From the NCBI RefSeq assembly GCF_016899755.1, contig NZ_JACJJC010000003.1, forward strand, positions 1 through 64,000: a stretch of 64,000 nt of DNA. Reading direction: 5' to 3'. The notes beneath the pieces were generated by a model, which was given only the letters and a program-made list of their open reading frames with translations, was not told the origin of the DNA and ran no database searches. Both the position numbers and the translations under genes were made by a program. The stretch is from Sutterella massiliensis (GTDB lineage Bacteria; Pseudomonadota; Gammaproteobacteria; Burkholderiales; Burkholderiaceae_F). Shown piece after piece: positions 1 through 7,591 of this stretch (position 1 is its first letter; every line of letters begins with the position of its first letter).

Positions 1-219
1 GTCAACAAGAAGTCGGCGCTCGACTGGGTGGTGGAACGCGCTTGCGTCAGCATCGACAAAGCTTCCGGCATCGTGAATGACTTCAACGACTATGCGACCG
101 AGATGGGCAGCGAACGCTACCCGTTGGACCTCTTCCTGAAGGTCATCACAGTCAGCCTGGAAACGATGAAGATCGTAAAGACTCTGCCCAAGCTCGAAAT
201 CCATCCATTGGATAGATGA
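1..219 (+). CDS. C-terminal end of a probable type ISP restriction-modification/helicase protein (5' partial)
   Basis: The reading frame is open from the first base and stops at 217-219, so only the last 72 codons are in the window. The segment SALDWVVERACV followed by DKASGIVNDFND and then a hydrophobic LFLKVITVSLETMKIV stretch resembles the extreme C-terminus of type ISP restriction enzymes, large single-chain proteins with nuclease, helicase and methyltransferase domains. The N-terminal domains lie outside the window, so enzyme activity cannot be judged. As the first gene on this side of a conjugative element it would be a defence cargo gene. The call rests on a short tail and is tentative. 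Confidence 0.55.
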   Translation, partial: VNKKSALDWVVERACVSIDKASGIVNDFNDYATEMGSERYPLDLFLKVITVSLETMKIVKTLPKLEIHPLDR

Positions 220-252
220 ACTTAAAGTTCAACCCGAGGCCGCAGGACTCGA

Positions 253-389
253 CCGCCAACGGCGGTGGTTGTGGCGAACTTGGGCGGACGTGTATACGTT
301 TCGCCCCAAGTTCGCGATCCTGCCCTAGTCACCACAACCACCCTCATCCCTCTGAGGACCGTCGAAAAGTTTCCCGGGGAAACTTTTCG
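253..389. repeat. Nested inverted repeats and a 27-bp palindrome
   Basis: Outer arms GGTGGTTGTGG (264-274) and CCACAACCACC (332-342) enclose inner arms GCGAACTTGGG (274-284) and CCCAAGTTCGC (305-315). A small CCGCC/GGCGG hairpin sits at 253-265. A separate palindrome occupies 363-389, with 13-base arms around one central G. The cluster lies between two genes pointing toward each other. It could be termination structure for the restriction gene, a partition site for ParAB, or part of a transfer origin. The sequence alone does not decide. Confidence 0.6.
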
Positions 390-395
390 GGGCGC

Positions 396-728
396 TCACG
401 TGTCGCTCACGAAGGTCAACTCCGACGGCGTCTCGTCCGTCACGCATTCTGCGAGCGCTTCGCGCGCCCGGTACACGTACCGCTGCATGCCCCCAAGTAG
501 TTCAAGGAGATTGGCCGCCACGACGCTGCCCTCTTCGAAGGCCTGGTCAGAAATGGCGCGGTGCAGCATGTCGATCGCCGCGTCGTTGAAGGCGATGATA
601 TGTCGATCAAGGGTGTCGATTCGCTCTGAAAGCACTTCGAGCTCGTCATTGGTGAGTTCATGGCCGTGCTGCTCGATGAAGGCGTACTCGTCGAACATCG
701 GAAGATTGGTGATTTCAGCTCTCATCAT
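396..728 (-). CDS. Small hypothetical protein of the element's maintenance module
   Basis: A 110-residue acidic protein that I do not recognise. It is predicted mostly helical, with heptad-like hydrophobic spacing around NDELEVLSERIDTLDRHIIAFND and a second helix around GSVVAANLLELLGGMQRYVYRAREALAE. No signal peptide or membrane segment is seen. Two adjacent ATG codons (728 and 725) can start it, and the second overlaps the stop of the Rha-like gene, so the two are probably translationally coupled. The position beside mobC and parAB suggests an accessory role in maintenance or regulation, which is inference. Confidence 0.6.
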   Translation of the reverse strand: MMRAEITNLPMFDEYAFIEQHGHELTNDELEVLSERIDTLDRHIIAFNDAAIDMLHRAISDQAFEEGSVVAANLLELLGGMQRYVYRAREALAECVTDETPSELTFVSDT

Positions 729-1405
729 TCAGCACCTCCCTGGCGAATACGATCCCACCGCGCCCTGGCTGCATTGCGCGCTTTAAGGCTGCGGCGGCGT
801 TGCTTTTCCAACTCATCAGCGTCACAAGATTTCTCAAGCGCCTGCTGAAACGCGTTGAGTGCCGCCTGCAGTTGCGGCCCCGACGCAGGCACCTTTTGAA
901 TCGTCCCGACGACCTGCAGCACCGTGCCGATGGTCACGAGCTTGTCGCCCACATTCTCCGCGTCAATCTGGCCGGAAAGGCCTCGCAGCACACTTTCCGC
1001 AAGCGAATCGGTAGCAAGCACTATTCGCTCAGGTTGCGTTTGAGGAAAAGCCTTGTTCTCGAGAAGGGCTTGCTGTCGATTGAATTCGTCGATGTAGGCC
1101 CACTTGAATCTCGCGGCTTTCTCGCCGGTGTAACCCATGACAAGAAACGTGAAACCATCGCGGGTCAGCCGATAAGCCTTGCTCTTTACGGTTCCGCGTC
1201 CAAGGTTGCTGGGGCGCTCAATCTGTGTTTCGATGAAATTGTCCTTGCGATTCTCGGGCAGAGCGCGCAGGATCTCTTCGATGTCACGGATGACGTTGTC
1301 GTTTCGTTTTTCGAAAACAGCTGCAACGTTCGTTGAAAGTACGGTCGGAATACCGTCGACGATCTCAACGATCGGCGCAACGGTTCCTTTCATGACAGCT
1401 TGCAT
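725..1405 (-). CDS. Rha-family phage-type regulatory protein
   Basis: The N-terminal half matches the pRha domain: VDGIPTVLSTNVAAVFEKRND, VIRDIEEIL, a YRLTRDGFTFLVMGYTGEKA block and FKWAYIDEFN. Such proteins are DNA-binding regulators first described in lambdoid phages. The C-terminus is basic and alanine/arginine rich. The frame is open further upstream, but ATG 1405 is preferred because a GGAG ribosome-binding site lies just before it and family members begin close to the conserved VDG motif, giving 226 residues. It is followed by the small hypothetical gene with a 4-base overlap. A regulatory role in the element is inferred from the family. Confidence 0.75.
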   Translation of the reverse strand: MQAVMKGTVAPIVEIVDGIPTVLSTNVAAVFEKRNDNVIRDIEEILRALPENRKDNFIETQIERPSNLGRGTVKSKAYRLTRDGFTFLVMGYTGEKAARFKWAYIDEFNRQQALLENKAFPQTQPERIVLATDSLAESVLRGLSGQIDAENVGDKLVTIGTVLQVVGTIQKVPASGPQLQAALNAFQQALEKSCDADELEKQRRRSLKARNAARARWDRIRQGGAE

Positions 1406-1663
1406 AGCAGTCTCCACTGGGAAAAAACTTCCTCGAGCCACTTTCCTAGGGTGGCGGGCGAGGCATTGCGGGGTAGGAAAACCGTCCAGTGGCACGGCCC
1501 AGCACAAGGCTGACCCGCAAGCCTCTCCCATAATGGAGATCTGCACCTTGAAGTGCTTGTGCGCCAACTCCTCAAAAATGAGGAACTAGCAGGCATGAAA
1601 AAAGCCGCGGAGAACAACTCCAAAATGCGGCTCACGCCACTGGTTCGGGTTTCCTAGGCCCGG

Positions 1664-1684
1664 CCTCCGTCGCTTTCACGGAGG
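1664..1684 (-). terminator. Hairpin downstream of the 1702-2067 gene
   Basis: CCTCCGT and ACGGAGG form a perfect 7-bp stem with a 7-base loop just past the stop of the minus-strand gene at 1702. There is no strong U-tract, so termination is likely weak. The rest of 1406-1701 holds a second small hairpin (CCTCA/TGAGG, 1571-1584) and no gene I can support. Confidence 0.35.
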
Positions 1685-1701
1685 ACTTGCTTGAAGTATG
1701 C

Positions 1702-2067
1702 CTATCGGCTGCTTGCATTGTCAAGGCCGTTGGCTTGAATTGATGCTCCACAATCATTCAACTCATGCTCCGAGCATCCGCTGCATGCTTGCGAGCATTC
1801 TGCGCGTGCTTCGTCCGCGTTCAAGCAATTGTCGGTAGCAGGGAGAAACGTACGCGCACCGTGCTCTTCATCCCCGCCGCAAGCGCGGAAGATGCTTGCG
1901 TCCGCTCCCACTGCGTAGGCTCCCGGAACCTCCGTCCCGGGGCGATTCAGCATCCGTTTCCACCCGGTGACCATCCCCTTGTAGATCGTCACGAATCCAT
2001 GTCCAGCAAGCTTCGGATTGGATTCTCGAAAGCCGGCGGCAAGCGCAAGCAATGCTTCTCTTTTCAT
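1702..2067 (-). CDS. Hypothetical protein next to mobC
   Basis: A 121-residue soluble protein beginning MKREALLALAAGFRESNP. ATG 2067 is chosen over an upstream in-frame codon because a GGGAGA ribosome-binding site precedes it. The central block FVTIYKGMVTGWKRMLNRPG followed by VPGAYAVG looks like a compact folded unit. The C-terminal third is rich in Cys, Asp and Asn, with five cysteines and a CSQACSGCSEHE stretch that could bind a metal. The start overlaps the mobC stop, which places it in the same transcript. I do not recognise the family. Confidence 0.6.
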   Translation of the reverse strand: MKREALLALAAGFRESNPKLAGHGFVTIYKGMVTGWKRMLNRPGTEVPGAYAVGADASIFRACGGDEEHGARTFLPATDNCLNADEARAECSQACSGCSEHELNDCGASIQANGLDNASSR

Positions 2068-2654
2068 GATTGGTTCTCCCTTGTAACTTCGACGAGCTTG
2101 CACCGAGCACGGCTTGCTTTGATGAGGCCGCCCACCTTACCGACAACATGCTCCATGCGGTTCGTTAGTGCCGTCGAAAGCTTGAGAAACTGCGCGGCTT
2201 CCGTTCCACGCAGACGGCCTGCCTTGGCTTCCTCGTTCAAGCGGCGGGCAATCTGATTGATGTTCACGCCGATCTTGCGCAGCTCCCAGGTCGCCGCATA
2301 GAGCGCCTGCGTTTCGTCTTTGGTGAACTGCGCCTCCGACGCAGCTGCCATTCGAATGAAGCCGATCACCAGCTGTTGGCGGCTCACGCCTTGAGCCTCC
2401 GCAATGCGCGTGAGAGCGGCGTTCTCGCTTTCTTTGAGCAGCAGCTTGAGCGCGTATGGCTTCGTCAGTTCCTCCTCGTCCACCGCCCGAAAGATCGTTC
2501 TCGCCGGGGCGGGAATCGCCAACGCCTTCATGATGAGCTCCCGCGCAAATCGAGAGCGCGTCTTTCCCGCGTACTGCGCGCGCTCGGTCAGTTCCGCCAA
2601 GGCAGCACCCTGAAGCCGGAGTGAAAGCACGGCGCTGTCATTCGTCTTGTCCAT
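2064..2654 (-). CDS. mobC: MobC-type relaxosome accessory protein
   Basis: A 196-residue protein with an N-terminal ribbon-helix-helix-like region (SAVLSLRLQGAALAELTERA) and the MobC signature WELRKIGVNINQIARRLNEE near residues 128-145. MobC proteins bind near oriT and help the relaxase open the duplex. The likely partner is the relaxase at 31263-32363, about 29 kb away in this linear view; if the element circularises at its ends the distance would change. The gene overlaps the ParB stop by 17 bases, so it is cotranscribed with parA and parB. A nearby transfer origin is possible, but none can be identified with certainty. Confidence 0.8.
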   Translation of the reverse strand: MDKTNDSAVLSLRLQGAALAELTERAQYAGKTRSRFARELIMKALAIPAPARTIFRAVDEEELTKPYALKLLLKESENAALTRIAEAQGVSRQQLVIGFIRMAAASEAQFTKDETQALYAATWELRKIGVNINQIARRLNEEAKAGRLRGTEAAQFLKLSTALTNRMEHVVGKVGGLIKASRARCKLVEVTRENQS

Positions 2655-3747
2655 CTTCCACCCTCAGCAGCCGTACGCGTTCAACCTCCACCTCGACGGT
2701 CTCGGCATCGTCCTCATCAAGAAACTGCACCGTCACGAAACCATCGGGTGCGTGCTTGAGAATCAAAGCCGCTTCACGTCCGTCGACCACAACGACAACG
2801 CAGGGAAGACGCTTATTCGCGGAACGTGCGTCGACCGTTTCAACAGTCGCTTCGTCAAAGGACACCTCCGCTACACCGTCCTCTTCTTCAGAATCGGTTG
2901 GGGGCTCGAAGGACGCCGACTCTTCGTCTTCATCGGCACCAACGTCCCATTGCGCGGCCGTTTCCTCGGTTTCGACGACTCGCGGCTCTTCCGGAGTCTC
3001 TCCCTCTTCCTGGTTTTGCACCGCCTCAATAGGCTCTGCAGCCCCGGTGTCGAAGTCCTCGACCTCCGGTGCGTTGCCGATTCTCTTGACCGCCGCCATC
3101 GTCCACTCGAAGTCATCCGCCGCCTCCGAAATAGCGACGTCTACAGCCTCCGGCGTTTCTTTCCATTTGCGATAAAGCTCATAGGCGATCTTGATGGAGG
3201 GTACCTTCTGCGAACGAACGAGTTCGCGAATACTCTCTGGCATGTCGCCCCAAGCGGCGTAGCGCGTCATCTGCGGCTTGGAAATGCCCAGCTTCTTACC
3301 GATCGAAACGGCGGTTTCCCTCGCGCCGATACGGCCGGCAATGAAGTCGGCGATTTCGGCCGTCGTGAGCGCATCACGCTTGATGTTTTCAATCACCTGC
3401 AGGTAGCCGAGCTCAGCGTCATCGTGATCGGTCTCCAAGAGCACCGCCTTGATCGTGTGTACCCTGAGCAACTGCGAAGCCCGGTACCGGCGTTCGCCCG
3501 CTACGATGATGTAGCGGTCCAGAGCGTTCGGCTTTTTGCGAACGACGATGGGCTGCAGCAGTCCATAGGCTTCAATGGACTCAGCAAGGTCGCGCAACGT
3601 GTCCTCGTCAAAGTTCTTTCGCGGCTGCGACTCGTCTCGTTCGATTTTGTCGAGCGCAATCTCCAACACGCTGTTGCCGGGGTGGTGTCCGAGCGAGGAA
3701 TAACCTTCCGTCATTGCCTTGAGTCTTGAAACGTCCAGTGCCATCAC
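2638..3747 (-). CDS. parB: ParB/RepB/Spo0J-family partition protein
   Basis: The 369-residue product has the ParB N-terminal domain: KIERDESQPRKNFDEDTLRDLAESI, the GLLQPIVVR box and the GERRYRASQLL motif associated with CTP-dependent clamp loading. A helix-turn-helix region follows (LTTAEIADFI, IGKKLGISKPQMTRYAAWGDMP). Residues 240-300 are highly acidic and probably disordered, and the C-terminus should dimerise. It loads on parS sites and works with ParA to segregate the circular form of the element. The ATGATG start overlaps the ParA stop, indicating a parAB operon. Partition genes support an extrachromosomal replicating phase. Confidence 0.9.
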   Translation of the reverse strand: MMALDVSRLKAMTEGYSSLGHHPGNSVLEIALDKIERDESQPRKNFDEDTLRDLAESIEAYGLLQPIVVRKKPNALDRYIIVAGERRYRASQLLRVHTIKAVLLETDHDDAELGYLQVIENIKRDALTTAEIADFIAGRIGARETAVSIGKKLGISKPQMTRYAAWGDMPESIRELVRSQKVPSIKIAYELYRKWKETPEAVDVAISEAADDFEWTMAAVKRIGNAPEVEDFDTGAAEPIEAVQNQEEGETPEEPRVVETEETAAQWDVGADEDEESASFEPPTDSEEEDGVAEVSFDEATVETVDARSANKRLPCVVVVVDGREAALILKHAPDGFVTVQFLDEDDAETVEVEVERVRLLRVEDGQDE

Positions 3748-4568
3748 GCTTTCTCCTGCGGTTGTTGTTCGGCTCGGTTTTCAAGCCCCATTTGGTCGGC
3801 CATGGCTTCCCACACCTGTCGACAAATGCCCGACACGCGTTCCACTTTCGTGCGCGGGCCTTCCCATAGCGGTCGGCCGTCCCCTTGTGCCTCGGCAATG
3901 GCTGCTGCATTGGGAATCGCCGCAGGCTTGCCGCTCGGCAGCATGAAAAGGAATTTCCCGGCTCCGGTGAGAAGTGCATTGAGCCCGGCAATCTGGTAGG
4001 GCTTCTTTTCGACCAAGTTCGGCAGCAGTCCCAAAAGCTGCAGCTCCGGGTTCAAGCTCTCCTGCACACCGCGCACTTTGTTGAGGAGCTCAAAAACGCC
4101 GTCGAGCGACTCTTGTTTCAGTTCCAACGGGGCAAGAACGTGCGTGGCGTTTGCCATCGCAGCCGTAGCCCGTACGTCGGGCGACGGATTGGTGTCGATG
4201 ACGCAGAGATCGAACTGGTCGTCGAGCGTCTCCAAGGCGTTGTTGAGGTTCAAAATGAACGTCTGGTGATTTGTTACGCCCGTGCGTTCGAGCTGCACCA
4301 AGTAGTTGTCCGCAGGCATCAGCACGAAGGGCGCATCAAGCTCTTCAGCACTCGGTACTTCCGCGTTCACAAGGAGCTTTCCGGTCGAAACCGTGGCGAC
4401 GCAGCATTTGCCCGAATGCGTGAGCGTGTTGGTCGTGTTCCCCTGTTGGTCGAAGTCGAGCACCAGGACGCGCAGCCCGCGCTTGAGTGCGGCATAAAAG
4501 GCAAACTGGCAGGCCACCATGGATTTCCCGACACCGCCTTTCTCATTCATTATCGCGAGTCTCTTCAT
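3744..4568 (-). CDS. parA: ParA-family partition ATPase
   Basis: The deviant Walker A motif NEKGGVGKSM is at residues 8-17. The DFDQQGNTT switch follows at about residue 39, and FDLCVIDTNPSPD is the Walker B region. The 274-residue length fits a small ParA without an N-terminal DNA-binding domain. ParA forms ATP-dependent patches on the nucleoid that position ParB-bound DNA. It ends by overlapping the parB start and begins 1 base after the stop of the gene at 4570, so all three appear cotranscribed. Confidence 0.93.
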   Translation of the reverse strand: MKRLAIMNEKGGVGKSMVACQFAFYAALKRGLRVLVLDFDQQGNTTNTLTHSGKCCVATVSTGKLLVNAEVPSAEELDAPFVLMPADNYLVQLERTGVTNHQTFILNLNNALETLDDQFDLCVIDTNPSPDVRATAAMANATHVLAPLELKQESLDGVFELLNKVRGVQESLNPELQLLGLLPNLVEKKPYQIAGLNALLTGAGKFLFMLPSGKPAAIPNAAAIAEAQGDGRPLWEGPRTKVERVSGICRQVWEAMADQMGLENRAEQQPQEKA

Positions 4569-4569
4569 C

Positions 4570-5106
4570 TCAACCTCCGATCGCCATCACGGCGGACTTC
4601 AAGGCCTGCGTAGCCGCGTCTTCCACGGGCTGCACCGCAGCGGCCAACTTGGCGTTGGCGTCGCTCGCGATAGCGGCCTTACAGCGGGCGAGATTTGCGC
4701 TGTGTAGTCGCTGTACGAGTTCCGCCTGTTCCGGGGTCAGAAACGCAATGGTGTACTTGAGCCCGTAGGCCGTGTACTTTCTGCGCCACGATTGCTTGTA
4801 GCCGCGGGAGCGTTCGGCGTAGCCGCTCCCCCGCACCATGAATACGAGGCTGCCGTCTTCGGGCGCAGCCTGAATCTGCAGCTCCGCCAAATGGCCCTTT
4901 TGGTGGAGCTTGTTCACGGCGATCAGCAGTTCGCTTTCGGAGACCTGGTCATTCGGCATGCTGTGCTGCACGCTGTCGAGCAGCTGCCGCGCGGAAATCG
5001 GCGCGAGTTCGTGCTCCAAGTTCGGATGCAGCAATTCGATGGCGACCAAGGTTGCCTTTTCAATGCGGGTCGTGAGGCGTGTGGGTTTTCTGAGGCTATT
5101 CGTCAT
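4570..5106 (-). CDS. Hypothetical protein between dnaC-like and parA genes
   Basis: A 178-residue basic protein. The N-terminal 90 residues (LAPISARQLLDSVQ, ESELLIAVNKLHQKGHLAEL, GSLVFMVRGSGY) have the spacing of a winged-helix fold with a beta-hairpin wing, so DNA binding is plausible but not proven. A helical C-terminus rich in Ala and Gln follows (TPEQAELVQRLHSANLARC). It overlaps the downstream end of the DnaC-like gene by 4 bases and nearly touches parA, so a role in replication or partition is inferred from position. I do not recognise the family. Confidence 0.65.
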   Translation of the reverse strand: MTNSLRKPTRLTTRIEKATLVAIELLHPNLEHELAPISARQLLDSVQHSMPNDQVSESELLIAVNKLHQKGHLAELQIQAAPEDGSLVFMVRGSGYAERSRGYKQSWRRKYTAYGLKYTIAFLTPEQAELVQRLHSANLARCKAAIASDANAKLAAAVQPVEDAATQALKSAVMAIGG

Positions 5107-5924
5107 CGTTCACCTTCCTGAAAAAGTCCGTTTTCGTTCTGCTGATGGCGCTCTTGCCAAGGCGTCCAATCAAAGACGACCGTCCGGCTTCTCTCCTCCA
5201 ATCGACGGCTGAGACGGTCGCTGTAGAGGCTGCAGAGCTCCGTTAAGCTCAGGTTTGAAATCCCGATCGTCGGCAGCAGGTTGCTGTAGCGCGTGTTGAT
5301 CACCTTGAAAAGCAGTTCGCCGTCCTGGGGCTTGGCAATCGTTCCAATTTCGTCGAACACCAAAAGCGGGGCTCGGTAAACAGCGTTCAAAAGCTGCGCC
5401 TCGGTAAAGGGAGCGCTTTCCCCACTCGCACTTCGCCACGTTTGACGCACGCGGTCCCCCAGGTCACTCAGCGTGACGTAACAGCCGACAACGTCCGGAA
5501 ATAGCGACTTGAGCACTCCGCAGGCGAGCTTGGTCTTTCCGGTACCGGCCGTTCCCGTGAAGAACAAACCCCGTCCTTCGCTTCGATAGCGATGGAAATT
5601 GCGCACGTATTCCTCGGCGATGCAGTAGGCGTCCCCCATGGCTGCATCGACCACCTCGAAGCTTTCAAGCGGCAAGTCGAAGGCTTTTGGGAGCCATTCT
5701 CCGAAAAGCACCCGATAGCTCCAAGCACGTCCTCGTGCTTCTTCGAGCTTGTCAAGCTCCGCCTGGCGCTTACGTTCCTCCTCCTCACACTTCGCGCAAC
5801 CGAACCAAATCTCGTGCCCGAAGAGTTTTCGTCCGGCTTCGACGTACTCGCCGTGTTTTTTGCAGTAGCCCGATCGGCTCAGACGATCAGTTGCGGTGGC
5901 GTTTTGCAATTCGTGCTTTTGCAT
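5103..5924 (-). CDS. DnaC/IstB-like helicase-loader ATPase
   Basis: The 273-residue protein has an N-terminal zinc-binding-type segment (GYCKKHGEY ... WFGCAKCEEEE, two Cys pairs) and an AAA+ ATPase core. The Walker A motif is GTAGTGKTKL and the Walker B region is APLLVFDEIGT, followed by the sensor segment LPTIGISNLSL and a terminal arginine-finger-like RLSRRLEERSR. Homologues of DnaC load the replicative helicase at an initiator-bound origin. It overlaps the 3' end of the initiator-like gene, an arrangement like lambda O-P replication pairs. It probably helps replicate the excised circle. Confidence 0.85.
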   Translation of the reverse strand: MQKHELQNATATDRLSRSGYCKKHGEYVEAGRKLFGHEIWFGCAKCEEEERKRQAELDKLEEARGRAWSYRVLFGEWLPKAFDLPLESFEVVDAAMGDAYCIAEEYVRNFHRYRSEGRGLFFTGTAGTGKTKLACGVLKSLFPDVVGCYVTLSDLGDRVRQTWRSASGESAPFTEAQLLNAVYRAPLLVFDEIGTIAKPQDGELLFKVINTRYSNLLPTIGISNLSLTELCSLYSDRLSRRLEERSRTVVFDWTPWQERHQQNENGLFQEGER

Positions 5925-7362
5925 CTTCCACTCCGTAGTACTTGATTTGTTTGGCTGCCCTCAGGTCGCGCACAGGCTTCCCGGACGGACTGATGCCTTC
6001 CACGGCCTTGCCGGCCAGGAGCCACTCGTCACGAGCGTGTTCGAGCACCCGCTGCACCGCAGACCATTTCTGGTCTGGAAGGCAAAAGGGATTCGCGCCT
6101 TGCTGCAGAAACCGCTGTAACGCAGCGACTTCCTCTTCCTCCGTTTTCTTGGGAGCAGCCACCGGCGCAGCTTTGACGAGGCCGACGGGGGCTTTCGCCA
6201 TGGCGGGAGGACCCGCCTTAGCCGCGGCCAATTCGTTCGTGCAGGCTGCGAGCAGGTAGCGAACGGCATAGGCAAAATCACCGGGCTTGTTGGCGATCAC
6301 GCGATCGGCCACAACCTGAAGCTGCTCCAAGGACAGTCCTCCCCGGATCAAAGCCTCAAATTCGCCCCGGGCTTTCCGCAGCTGTCCTTCGGCAAAACCT
6401 CGCGCGCGCAATGCTTCGATCCACTGATTACTGATCTGATCTGATCCGATCGGATCAGAATCGGATATCGGATAAATCAGATCCGACGCGCGTACGTGCG
6501 CGCGCGTGAGTGCTTGTGAAGAAGCTTGGGAGGATGGGCCGGATTCTTGGAAAAGGTGCTCCGAGCTTTTCGCCTTCTCGGAGGAATGCTCGGAAGCTTC
6601 GTTGGCTTCAAGCTTTCCTTGTGCATCCTCGTTGTTTTCCTTGGGAGCAATCCTCGGGAGCACGCTTTCATGCGCCGAGCTTGAGCTTGGCGTGCTCGTC
6701 GATTCCGGGTGAGCGGGCACGTTTTCCGTCGAAGTTTGTGCTTGCGCATGCTCGGAATGCTCGCGCCATGCTTGCGGCTCCTCCGAATGCTCGGGAGCAT
6801 GTGCGCTTTGCTCGACAGAAGCTTGGAGGATTGCGTCGTTTTCTTCTTGCGCATCCTTGCGCTGCTCGTGAGAATCAAGCTGTTGCTTGCGGGCTTCCTC
6901 GATAAGCCCGTGGGATTGCTCGGAGGAGGGGCGACCATGCTCCGCTGCTTGTTCTATCTGCTGCTGACGTCGCCGTTCTCGCTCGCGCTTCCACCGAGCT
7001 TTTGAAGCTTTGGAGGCCTTTTGGCTGCGGCGAATCCGCTTTTCTTCTTCCTCTTGATTGTCCGCTTCGGTTGTCGCGTGCGTTGCATCGCTCGCACCGC
7101 TTGAAGCGGTGCCGTTCACCATCTCGTCATGCAGCAACTGCGCTTCGGCTGAAAACAAATGCCCTTCAGGCGACTCCTCAAAGAAGACGGAGAGCACGGC
7201 CTCCAAATCACGCGCCGGCATGTCTGCGTACAGCATCGCAACCTGGTCTTTTCGCAATTTCTGGCCCACTGCCAGGCGCAGCGTCAGCGAGTCCAAGATT
7301 CCGAGCTGAATCGTTGTGAGTCCCAGCCTGCGGCAAATGAAGGGCAGCAAATCCCGGAGCAT
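5887..7362 (-). CDS. Gene-O-like replication protein with a long low-complexity centre
   Basis: The frame stays open back to 7533, but ATG 7362 with AGGAA upstream is preferred; this gives 491 residues and leaves the AT-rich 7383-7534 stretch as control DNA. The N-terminus (MLRDLLPFICRRLGLTTIQL) looks helical and DNA-binding. A basic KASKASKARWKRERERRRQQ patch follows, then roughly 200 residues rich in Ser, Glu, Ala and His with repeated EHSE units, then a C-terminal helical domain. The location directly upstream of the helicase loader suggests an initiator or primosome protein. DNA at 6426-6485 inside the gene is a dense run of GATC-containing repeats, as in origins embedded in phage O genes. 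Function is inferred. Confidence 0.65.
   Translation of the reverse strand: MLRDLLPFICRRLGLTTIQLGILDSLTLRLAVGQKLRKDQVAMLYADMPARDLEAVLSVFFEESPEGHLFSAEAQLLHDEMVNGTASSGASDATHATTEADNQEEEEKRIRRSQKASKASKARWKRERERRRQQQIEQAAEHGRPSSEQSHGLIEEARKQQLDSHEQRKDAQEENDAILQASVEQSAHAPEHSEEPQAWREHSEHAQAQTSTENVPAHPESTSTPSSSSAHESVLPRIAPKENNEDAQGKLEANEASEHSSEKAKSSEHLFQESGPSSQASSQALTRAHVRASDLIYPISDSDPIGSDQISNQWIEALRARGFAEGQLRKARGEFEALIRGGLSLEQLQVVADRVIANKPGDFAYAVRYLLAACTNELAAAKAGPPAMAKAPVGLVKAAPVAAPKKTEEEEVAALQRFLQQGANPFCLPDQKWSAVQRVLEHARDEWLLAGKAVEGISPSGKPVRDLRAAKQIKYYGVEDAKARIAKRHRN
6426..6485. repeat. GATC-rich repeat cluster inside the initiator-like gene, candidate origin
   Basis: Within 60 bases there are repeated TGATC/GATCAG units (TGATCTGATCTGATC, CGATCGGATCAG) followed by GGATATCGGATAAATCAGATC. 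The matching protein segment reads SDLIYPISDSDPIGSDQIS, so coding need does not obviously demand the pattern. Iterons embedded in an initiator gene are known for lambdoid O genes. Origin function is inference. Confidence 0.35.
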
Positions 7363-7382
7363 AGAGGCGTTCCTGATCTGTG

Positions 7383-7534
7383 TTTGTAAGTATTCCGCAG
7401 TCCAATTTATCACAAAATCAAGAATTTTGTACTTTGACTTACGCAGTTTTCGCTTACAAAATAGAATTCTCGCCCCATCAAAATCCGTTACAAAGTCGAT
7501 CAGAAGACATGCAAAACCTAGCTTTGCGTACAAA
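7383..7534. promoter_or_regulatory. Control region of the replication operon with repeated TTTGTA(A/C) motifs
   Basis: This AT-rich stretch contains TTTGTAAG (7383-7390), TTTGTAC (7426-7432), CTTACAAA (7453-7460), CGTTACAAA (7486-7494) and CGTACAAA (7527-7534); the last three are the same motif inverted. A further copy lies in the other control region at 8388-8395. The two regions flank the repressor gene, so these are good operator candidates for that repressor. The minus-strand promoter for the initiator gene should lie here. Confidence 0.5.
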
Positions 7535-7536
7535 AA

Positions 7537-7554
7537 TGCCGCCCGAAGGCGGCA
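7537..7554 (-). terminator. Rho-independent terminator of the repressor gene
   Basis: On the minus strand TGCCGCC, a 4-base TTCG loop and GGCGGCA are followed by five T residues. It lies 38 bases past the repressor stop and ahead of the initiator gene, separating the two minus-strand units. Confidence 0.8.
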
Positions 7555-7591
7555 GAGTGTCAGAGGTCAGAAAAAGCGCGATGACGGTCGA

